35,335 nt of DNA from a virus, in the IMG/VR virus record IMGVR_UViG_3300020185_003165, positions 1-35,335 of that record. The stretch is one strand, 5' to 3'. Below the pieces are notes generated by a model, which worked only from the letters and a program-made list of their open reading frames with translations, ran no database searches and had not been told where the DNA came from. Made by a program: the position numbers and the translations under genes. Of this stretch, positions 14,342-23,800 are shown piece after piece (positions within the stretch are counted from its first letter, which is position 1; every line of letters begins with the position of its first letter).

Positions 14342-17049
14342 TCTCCAGCGTATATTAAAGGACTATTTTCGTCTGTTGTTTTTATTTCTTGCTCAATTAT
14401 ACTAAATCCTGGTAAATGTTTAGTATAAATTTTTTCTGCTGTTCCTACTTTTAATTTAGCTACATTACATACCCACATATCAAAAGCATCCCATTTTGTA
14501 TTTTTAATTTTATCTTGAATAAGTTGTAATTTATTTTTATTTATTAAATAAGATTGTGCAGGTATAAATGGAGATATATTAGTGTATATGTCTTCAATTT
14601 TAGGCCCATTTAAATTACGATTTTGGTAAGGGTTGCCAAATCCTATAATGTCCTGATTATTAGATTTAGATAGATTACTAAAACGATTTAAAGCTTGTTT
14701 TAATTCATCAAATGGGGAATCAACAATAACATCCCCTTCAAAGATTAAAATATAATCATAATCTTTATTATTTTCAGACATAATAGCATTTGTGTGTGCT
14801 TTATAACACCCATAATGTCCTGGTGCTAGTTTATAATATCCTGGTTTGTCTTGAACATCTTCAGGTCTATTACAAGTATCAATTGGGGGTAAGTCAGTCC
14901 ATATTTTATTTATTCTTTGTTCGTATTCTATACCTGTTGATTCACAAAATTCTTTAATATTTTTTACTGATCTTATTTCTTTTTCATTTACATCTGGTTC
15001 TGTAACTAAATGCATTAGTTTAATTTTTGGGTTGTATCTACTTCTATCTCCTTTCCAATTAAACATACCATTATTAGGCATTGTATTTAAAAAATAATCT
15101 TTATTTAAATTAAATTTATGATATTTTACACTTTCTCCAGTATTAGTATCTTTTACATCAAATGTAACTATGATGTTATCATCTAAATCATATTTTACTA
15201 AATCCCAAAATGAAAATTTTCCCCTAACTTCTAGCAATCTATCAATGATAACTTCACCATTTTTTTCTACTGTATAGTAGATATTCTTACTTTCTTTAGC
15301 ATTAGAAATAGTTATCCAAGGACAAAAATGATTATCTACATCTGTAGGAAGTATAGTATAATATTCAATCATTGAATAATCCTCAAATTCAAAATACTTT
15401 TCAGCATCAGATTCAAATTTTTCTTTTGGTTCAATATAGTTATTTATATTATTTTTAAATATATGATAATATAAATTTTCAATACCATTAGATTCAGCCT
15501 CATACTTATCCATAAGACTATTATATTGATTTTCAGTTTCTATAAAATCACAATGTCTTAAAATTGCATCTGGTTTGACTGCAAAGAAATATGTATAATA
15601 ACATTTACCTTCTTGTGCTTCATATTCACCAAAGAAAGTATCATGAGTATTTAATTTTTTAGATATATAATCTATATAACTACTATCTTTAAGAATATAA
15701 TCAAAGTTAATATAGTATAATTTTTCAATCCCTAATTCTTTAGCAAATGTTGCTGGGTTATAGAAGGATGTATAACATGCTGGGCCGTGATATCTATCAT
15801 TATCTTCACCTTTTAAATTTACATGGGTATCATATTGATCATGATACATCCAATAACCTGAGTAGAATGTATGTTTTGTTAATAAATTATTTTTTTCATA
15901 AAAAACATAATCAACCATACCCTGTAATTCCTTTGGAACAGGACAATGTGCGGATATAATTATTTTTCTATTACTGTTTTTTCTTAATGATTTAATACAT
16001 TCTATTGTGGTATCTACTACTGCTTGTGTATTTGGGTAAGTACAAATCACATATGCTTCTTTTTCTTCAACATCTGGGGGTATTATAGAAGGGGTATTTA
16101 GTTGATTTTTAATTAATTTAACGTTCTTATTAAAATCTGCAAAATCTAAATAATTAATTGTATTATAGTCTTCAAAATAATTTTGATAAACTTCTAAATT
16201 ATATAATAGTTGTGGTATTTGATAAGATAAAGCTTCACGTATTACTAGAGGCATTGTTTCTTTATCATTTTTACTTCCTCTAGATGTAAATAAAAATAAA
16301 TCCATTGATTGATAGAAATTATTTACATCAGTTCGTTCACCCCACCAAGTTAAATTAGTTGGTTTATTTTCCATTAAAGGTTCCCAATACCATTTAAAAT
16401 TATCTGCCTGGTTTCCTACACTATGAAATTCATATTCAGGTAATGCTTCAGCATATTCAAAAAATTCTTTTTGGTTTTTTCTAGAAGTAAATAAACCTAT
16501 ATGTAATATATGTTTTTTTGATGGGTCGAGATTTAAGCGTTTTAACGCATTTTCTCTATTAGGTCTGGGGATATATTCAATTGGGTATTCTACCAGTATT
16601 TTAGGTATATCTATGTTTTTATACTGTTCTATTTGCCAGTTTGACACAAACATAAACTTATCTGGTGAGAATATTTTAGTGTCTGTATCCATAGAAGAAT
16701 CATGTGATGTTTCTACTAAAAAATAACTTCTATTTACATCATATAACTTTCGAGCTATATCATCATCCATAAAATACTCAGGAATTTCTTCTAAATGAAT
16801 AATGTCTGGTGTAATCCTATCTATAATATTAAATAATTCACTTTTATCTTCTTCAAGTGTAAAAAATTTATTATTATCTACTAATTCTAATATTTTATTT
16901 TTGGTTACAACTAATTTCCCCCCAGTACAATCTACCCATTCTACTACATATACTTCAAACTCATCTTTAATAAGTTCAATTTTTTTAGTTAAATATTGTG
17001 GGAGTCCTCCTGTTGAAAGATGAGGCGCTATAAATAAGATTTTCTTCAT
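14338..17049 (-). CDS. Multi-domain glycosyltransferase: GT4-like + central domain + GT25-like (903 aa)
   Basis: Three parts can be seen. Residues 1-320 form a GT-B, GT4-like unit: KKILFIAPHLSTGGLPQYL at the N terminus, KKHILHIGLFTSRKNQ (178-193) and an E-x7-E motif, ETMPLVIRE (264-272). Residues ~331-650 form a mixed domain starting EAYVICTYPNTQAVVD and containing KLYYINFDYILKDS (443-456), reminiscent of a GT-A fold, but unassigned. Residues ~672-890 resemble GT25 enzymes: KIKLMHLVTEP, GHYGCYKAHTNAI (744-756) and DYILIFEGDVIVDSPFDE (765-782), with EGD (771-773) in the place of the acidic metal motif. GT25 members include bacterial LPS transferases and animal collagen galactosyltransferases. 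It is first in a coupled three-gene set, preceded by a promoter-like element. Confidence 0.85.
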   Translation of the reverse strand: MKKILFIAPHLSTGGLPQYLTKKIELIKDEFEVYVVEWVDCTGGKLVVTKNKILELVDNNKFFTLEEDKSELFNIIDRITPDIIHLEEIPEYFMDDDIARKLYDVNRSYFLVETSHDSSMDTDTKIFSPDKFMFVSNWQIEQYKNIDIPKILVEYPIEYIPRPNRENALKRLNLDPSKKHILHIGLFTSRKNQKEFFEYAEALPEYEFHSVGNQADNFKWYWEPLMENKPTNLTWWGERTDVNNFYQSMDLFLFTSRGSKNDKETMPLVIREALSYQIPQLLYNLEVYQNYFEDYNTINYLDFADFNKNVKLIKNQLNTPSIIPPDVEEKEAYVICTYPNTQAVVDTTIECIKSLRKNSNRKIIISAHCPVPKELQGMVDYVFYEKNNLLTKHTFYSGYWMYHDQYDTHVNLKGEDNDRYHGPACYTSFYNPATFAKELGIEKLYYINFDYILKDSSYIDYISKKLNTHDTFFGEYEAQEGKCYYTYFFAVKPDAILRHCDFIETENQYNSLMDKYEAESNGIENLYYHIFKNNINNYIEPKEKFESDAEKYFEFEDYSMIEYYTILPTDVDNHFCPWITISNAKESKNIYYTVEKNGEVIIDRLLEVRGKFSFWDLVKYDLDDNIIVTFDVKDTNTGESVKYHKFNLNKDYFLNTMPNNGMFNWKGDRSRYNPKIKLMHLVTEPDVNEKEIRSVKNIKEFCESTGIEYEQRINKIWTDLPPIDTCNRPEDVQDKPGYYKLAPGHYGCYKAHTNAIMSENNKDYDYILIFEGDVIVDSPFDELKQALNRFSNLSKSNNQDIIGFGNPYQNRNLNGPKIEDIYTNISPFIPAQSYLINKNKLQLIQDKIKNTKWDAFDMWVCNVAKLKVGTAEKIYTKHLPGFSIIEQEIKTTDENSPLIYAGE

Positions 17050-17081
17050 ATAACTATTTTTTAAAACTACTTGACAATATA

Positions 17082-17090
17082 ATAAATATT
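17082..17090 (-). promoter_or_regulatory. Candidate late promoter element before the glycosyltransferase set
   Basis: The coding strand reads TTAATATTTATTATATTG about 32 bases upstream of the ATG of the 903-aa gene. It is a slightly divergent member of the recurring element family. The 62-base gap has no terminator-like hairpin. Confidence 0.3.
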
Positions 17091-17111
17091 AATTACATAT
17101 CCAAACTATTG

Positions 17112-17840
17112 TTAAATACCATTAATTTCACTTATGTCTGCTATAGCTACACCATTAACTTCCCCCATGTCACTACTTGCCACTCCATTCATGTCTCCGG
17201 CTGACCATCCTGCTATGTAATTTAAAGTTAATGTCCATCTTGATCTTTGTGTTGCATTTGACATATCACCTAAATAAAAACCATCAAATCCAATACCTGA
17301 GGGTTGAACATTTTGAAAATCATAATTATGGTCTATAATACCAACTCCAAAATTATTTCCATTTTGTATTGCTACTATTGCTGAACTATTTAGGGTTATT
17401 TGTTGGAAACCTGTGGTTTGTGCCCAATTTGTAGAATTACTATAAGCTACAAAAGAAGTAGAAAGAAATTGACTTAAACTTAATGTTGTGTTTGAATTAT
17501 TACTAAAAGCAGTACTACTATCTACTGCTATTACTGGAAGTGCTAAAGCAGTTACCCCTGCCGTTGTAGGACAAGTTAATTCTGCTGAAGTTATTAAAAC
17601 GCTTTGGTAGGCTGTTACATCATACCATATATAATTTCTATATAAGCTATATGATCCTCTACTACCTCCAGTCCAAGCAACACCAATACTTTTAGTAGAA
17701 TTACCTGTTTGAGACACATTTCCTGAAACTGGTGTGCCTGTTCTAATAGAAGTCCAGGAACCTACACCCGTTCTTCTAATATTACCTAAAGCATAGTTAG
17801 AGCTGTTTGTAGTATATGGGGCTAAATTTACTTGAGGCAT
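17112..17840 (-). CDS. Fibre-associated structural protein with C-terminal NGV repeats (242 aa)
   Basis: A beta-rich, Ser/Thr/Asn-rich protein without signal peptide. The body (~1-210) looks like a beta-sandwich: SLYRNYIWYDVTAYQSVLIT, then ISAELTCPTT-like strands and FGVGIIDHNYDFQNV, ending SRWTLTLNYIAG. The last ~30 residues carry three copies of an 11-residue repeat built on hydrophobic-Asn-Gly-Val/Ile (MNGVASSDMGE, VNGVAIADISE, INGI). Such NGV repeats are seen at the ends of phage fibre proteins, where they may form a trimeric tip. It begins four bases after the giant collagen-like gene and is therefore coupled to it, suggesting a partner or tip of that fibre. The carbohydrate-binding possibility is unproven. 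Confidence 0.65.
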   Translation of the reverse strand: MPQVNLAPYTTNSSNYALGNIRRTGVGSWTSIRTGTPVSGNVSQTGNSTKSIGVAWTGGSRGSYSLYRNYIWYDVTAYQSVLITSAELTCPTTAGVTALALPVIAVDSSTAFSNNSNTTLSLSQFLSTSFVAYSNSTNWAQTTGFQQITLNSSAIVAIQNGNNFGVGIIDHNYDFQNVQPSGIGFDGFYLGDMSNATQRSRWTLTLNYIAGWSAGDMNGVASSDMGEVNGVAIADISEINGI

Positions 17841-17844
17841 ATTT

Positions 17845-20800
17845 TTATGAAATTAAGATCCATGTTGGTTCTGGGTTGAAATATAAAACATTAGTTTCTA
17901 TGGAATGTCCTACTAATCTTACATAATCACCAGTAACAAATCCTGTTAATGATTGTGTGAAACCCCCAGGTGTTCTTGAAACATAAACTGGTGCTCCAAC
18001 AGTAAAACTAAAAGTCTTAGATTTAATCATACCTCTTAATATAACATCAACCAATACTCCGGTTGCCTTATATGCAACACCCAATAAATTCTTTGTTGAT
18101 GATAAATCAGCATCTGCTTCATCCCAATTACCAGCACTGTTTAAAGCTACTAATTCAAATTGAGTTACTCCACCTGCATTCCCCCCACCAGTATAAAATT
18201 CCCCAGTAAAACCATCTGCACCTGGGATTAGATATTCAATAAATCCTGTACCATTAATTGCACTTGTATTAGTTAAGTCTGGTTGGTTTTTACCTATTTG
18301 GAATGGGTTTGTAATACCTAATGAAAAATCTGTATTTAATGTAAATGGTGATGCTTGTGTATAATTTGCTCCATTTATCTTAATATTTGCAGCATAATCT
18401 AATGATGTATTATCATCAACCCAAACCTCTAAAGGTGTTCCACTCGCTCCTGAGGCACCGTTTATACCTGATGTACCACTTGTACCATTTTTACCTGAAG
18501 TACCTGAAGTACCTGATGTACCTGATGTACCTGATGATCCTGAAGTACCATCTTTTCCTGATGTACCAGATGTACCTGATCCACCTGAAACACCACCAGC
18601 ACCACCTACACCACTTGAACCAGTTGTACCTGATGATCCTGAAGTACCTGACGTACCTGCTGTTCCGTTTTTACCGCTTGTACCTGAAGTACCTCCTGAT
18701 CCTGAAGTTGCACTTTTACCTGAGGTTCCTGCTGTTCCATCTGCTCCTGATTTACCTGAAGTACCTGCTGATCCTGAAGTATTAGATTTACCTGATGTTC
18801 CTGCTGTTCCATCTGCTCCTGATTTACCGCTTGTACCTGCCGTACCCGTTGAACCTGAAGTATTTGATTTACCTGAAGTTCCTGCTGTTCCATCTGCTCC
18901 TGATTTACCTGAAGTACCTGAAGTACCTGTAGAACCTGAAGTGTTTGATTTACCTGAGGTTCCTGCTGTTCCATCTGCTCCTGATTTACCTGAAGTACCT
19001 GCTGATCCCGAAGTATTTGATACACCTGAAGTACCTGCTGTTCCATCTGCTCCTGATTTACCTGAAGTACCTGCTGATCCTGAAGTATTTGATACACCTG
19101 AAGTACCTGCTGTTCCATCTGCTCCTGACTTACCTGAAGTACCTGTAGAACCTGAAGTATTAGATTTACCTGATGTTCCTGCTGTTCCATCTGCTCCTGA
19201 TTTACCTGAAGTACCTGCTGTACCCGTTGAACCTGAAGAACCTGATGTACCTGAGGTACCTGAGGTATTTGATTGACCTGATAGGCCTCTTGTACCGTTA
19301 GTACCTGAGGAACCTGAAGTACCGGATGTTCCTGAAGTGTTTGATTTACCACTTGTTCCTGCTGTTCCATTTTTACCTGAAGTACCTGATGTACCTCCTG
19401 ATCCTGAAGTTGCACTTTTACCTGAAGTACCTGCTGTTCCATCTGCTCCTGACTTACCTGAAGTACCTGAAGTACCTCCTGATCCTGAAGTTGCACTTTT
19501 ACCTGATGTTCCGGCTGTTCCATCTTTTCCTGATTTACCGCTTGTACCTGCCGTACCTGTTGAACCTGAAGAACCTGATGTACCTGAGGTACCTGAGGTA
19601 TTTGATTGACCTGATAGGCCTCTTGTACCATTAGTACCCGAGGAACCCGAAGTACCTGATGTACCTGAAGTGTTTGATTTACCACTTGTTCCTGCTGTTC
19701 CATTTTTACCTGAAGTACCATTTGTACCTGAACTTCCTGAAGTATTTGATACACCTGAAGTTCCAGCAGTACCATTTTTACCTGAAGTACCTGAAGTACC
19801 TGATGATCCACTTGTAGCGCTTTCGCCACTTTCACCACTACCCCCATCTATACCTGATGATCCTGATGTACCTGATGATCCTGATGTATTTGATTTACCT
19901 GAGGTTCCTGCTGTTCCATCTGCTCCTGATTTACCTGAAGTACCTGCTGATCCTGAAGTTGAACTTTTACCTGATGTTCCTGCTGTTCCATCTGCTCCTG
20001 ATTTACCTGAAGTACCTGTAGAACCTGAAGTATTTGATACACCTGAAGTACCCGCAGTACCATCTTTTCCTGATTTACCGCTTGTACCTGCTGTACCTGT
20101 TGAACCCGAAGAACCTGATGTACCTGAGGTATTTGATTGACCTGATAGGCCTCTTGTACCATTAGTACCTGATGATCCTGAAGTACCTGATGTACCTGAA
20201 GTATTTGATTTACCGCTTGTACCTGCTGTTCCACTTTTACCGGAAGTACCACTTGTACCTGTAGAACCTGAAGTATTTGATTTACCTGAAGTTCCTGCTG
20301 TTCCATCTGCTCCTGATTTACCTGAAGTACCTGAAGTACCTCCTGATCCTGAAGTATTAGATTTACCTGAGGTTCCTGCGGTTCCATCTGCTCCTGACTT
20401 ACCTGAAGTACCTGTAGAACCTGAAGTATTTGATACACCTGAAGTTCCTGCTGTTCCATCTGCTCCTGATTTACCGCTTGTACCTGCCGTACCCGTTGAA
20501 CCTGAAGAACCTGATGTACCTGAGGTATTTGATTGACCTGATAGGCCTCTTGTACCGTTAGTACCTGATGATCCCGAAGTACCTGATGTTCCTGAAGTAT
20601 TTGATTTACCTGAGGTTCCTGCTGTTCCATTTTTACCTGAAGTACCATTTGTACCTGAACTTCCTGAAGTATTAGATTTACCTGAGGTTCCTGCTGTTCC
20701 GTTTTTACCGCTTGTACCTGATGTACCTCCTGATCCTGAAGTTGCACTTTTACCTGAAGTACCTGCTGTTCCATCTGCTCCTGATTTACCTGAAGTACCT

Positions 20801-23800
20801 GATGTACCTGCTGAACCACTTGTTGCACTTACACCACTTGTACCTGATGTACCATCAACTCCACTCGTTCCTGAAGTACCTGAAGTTGCGCTTAAACCAC
20901 TTTCACCTGCTACTCCGTTTGAGCCACTTGTACCCGAAGTACCTGTTGTTCCTGAAGTTGAACTTTTACCACTTGTACCTGCTACTCCACTTTTACCGGA
21001 AGTACCTGCTGTACCTGTTGAACCCGAAGAACCTGATGTACCTGAGGTATTTGATTGACCTGATAAACCTCTTGTACCATTAGTACCTGATGATCCTGAA
21101 GTACCTGATGTACCTGATGTATTTGATTTACCGCTTGTACCTGCTGTTCCACTTTTACCGGAAGTACCTGCTGTACCTGCTGATCCTGAAGTTGAACTTA
21201 AACCTGAGGTTCCTGCTGTTCCATTTTTACCGGAAGTACCTGAAGTACCCCTTGATCCTGATGTACCTGATGTACCTGATGTACCTGATGTACCACTTAA
21301 ATTACTTTCACCTGAGGTTCCTGCTGTTCCATCTGCTCCTGAAGTACCTGAAGTTCCTGAACTTCCTGAAGTTGAACTTAAACCTGAGGTACCTGAAGTT
21401 GAACTTTTACCTGAAGTACCATTTGTACCTGCTGATCCTGAAGTACCTGATTTGCCTGATGTACCTGAAGTGCCATCTTTTCCTGATTTACCTGAAGTAC
21501 CTGCTGTACCACTTGAACCTGCAGTACCACTTAAACCTGATGTGCCTGAAGTTCCATCTACACCTGAAGTTCCTGAGGTTCCTGAAGTTGCACTTAGGCC
21601 ACTTTCTCCTGCCACTCCGTTTGAACCACTTGTACCTGAAGTACCTGTTGTTCCTGATGTATTTGATTTACCACTTGTTCCTGCTGTTCCATTTTTACCA
21701 CTTGTACCTGAAGTACCACTTGATCCTGAAGTTGAACTTAAACCTGAGGTTCCTGAAGTTCCACTTTCACCTGATGTACCTGATGTACCTGAAGTACCTG
21801 AACTTCCTGAAGTATTTGATTTACCTGATGTACCAGCAGTACCATCTTTTCCTGATTTACCACTTGTACCTGAAGTACCTGAACTTCCTGAAGTTGAACT
21901 TAAACCTGAGGTTCCTGAAGTTCCACTTTCACCTGATGTACCTGATGTACCTGATGAACCTGATGTTGCACTATTTCCACTTGAACCTTTTGTTCCATTT
22001 GTTCCGTCTGTTCCTGAAGTACCGCTAGTACCGGATGAACCACTTCCTCCACTTTCACCACTTGTACCTGAAGTACCATCTACACCTGAAGTTCCTGAGG
22101 TTCCTGAAGTTGCACTTAGGCCACTTTCTCCTGCTACCCCATTTGAACCTGATGTACCATTTGTTCCTGTTGAACCTGAAGTTCCTGATTTACCACTTGT
22201 TCCTGCTGTTCCATTTTTACCTGAAGTACCATTTGTACCTGCTGATCCTGAAGTTGAACTTTTACCACTTGTTCCTGCTGTGCCGTTTTTACCTGATTTA
22301 CCTGATGTACCTGAAGTACCTGCTGAACCTGAAGTACCACTTTTACCACTTAAACCTGACGTACCATTTGTTCCGGTTTCACCTGAAGTACCTGATGTAC
22401 CTGCTGAACCACTTGTTGCACTTACACCACTTGTACCTGATGTACCATTTTCGCCTGAAGTACCTGAAGTACCTCTTGAACCTGATGTACCTGATGTACC
22501 AGATGTACCTGATGTACCACTTAAATTACTTTCACCTGATGTTCCTGCTGTACCATCAGCACCACTTGTACCTGAAGTACCTGATGAACCGCTTGTTGCA
22601 CTTACACCTGAAGTTCCTGAGGTGCCATCTACACCTGAAGTTCCTGAAGTTCCTGAAGTTGCACTTAAGCCACTTTCACCTGCTACTCCATTTGAACCTG
22701 ATGTACCTGAAGTACCTGTCGAACCTGAAGTTGCACTTTCTCCGCTTGTTCCTGCTGTGCCTGATTCACCTGATGTACCTGAAGTACCTGTCGAACCTGA
22801 AGTACCTGATGTACCTGAAGTATTTGATTTACCTGATAAACCTCTTGTACCATTAGTACCTGAGGAACCTGAAGTACCTGATGTACCTGAAGTATTTGAT
22901 TTACCTGAAGTTCCGTTTGTTCCTGTTTTACCTGAAGTACCTGATGTACCTGATGATCCTGAAGTTGCACTTTTTCCTGAAGTTCCGTTTGTTCCATCTG
23001 CTCCTGAAGTACCTGAAGTACCTCCTGATCCTGAAGTTGCACTTAAACCTGAAGTTCCGTTTGTTCCATCTGCTCCTGATGTACCTGATGTACCTGATGA
23101 GCCACTTGTACCACTAATGCCACTTGTACCTGAAGTTCCATCTACTCCTGAAGTTCCTGAAGTACCTGAAGTTGCACTTAAGCCACTTTCACCTGCTACT
23201 CCGTTTGAACCTGAAGTACCATTAGTACCCGTTGATCCTGATGTTGCACTTTTACCTGATGTACCATTTGTTCCAGTTTCACCTGAAGTACCTGAAGTAC
23301 CTGATGAACCACTTGTTTTACTTTCTCCTGATGTTCCTGCAGTACCTGATTCACCTGAAGTACCACTAGTACCTGAAGAACCACTTGTACTACTTTCACC
23401 TGATGTTCCTGCTGTTCCATCTGCTCCTGAAGTACCTGAAGTTCCTGATGAACCTCCAGTTCCGCTTACACCACTTGTACCTGATGTACCATCTACACCT
23501 GAAGTTCCTGAAGTACCTGAAGTTGCGCTTAAACCGCTTTCCCCTGCTACTCCATTTGAGCCACTTGTACCATTTGTTCCTGTTGAACCGCTTGTTGCAC
23601 TTAAACCTGATGTACCATTTGTTCCTGTTTCACCTGAAGTACCTGAAGTACCTGCTGAACCACTAGTTCCGCTTTTTCCGCTTTTTCCTGAAGTTCCTTT
23701 TGTTCCCTCTGCTCCTGAAGTACCTGATGTACCTGATGAACCTGAAGTTGCACTTAGACCACTTGTTCCTGATGTTCCATCTGCTCCTGAAGTACCACTA

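Noticed and set aside
17071-17096. TTGACA followed 17 bases later by TACATA on the plus strand, a possible antisense promoter.
   Set aside because: The -10 is weak, the region is AT-rich, and no plus-strand gene follows; most likely chance.
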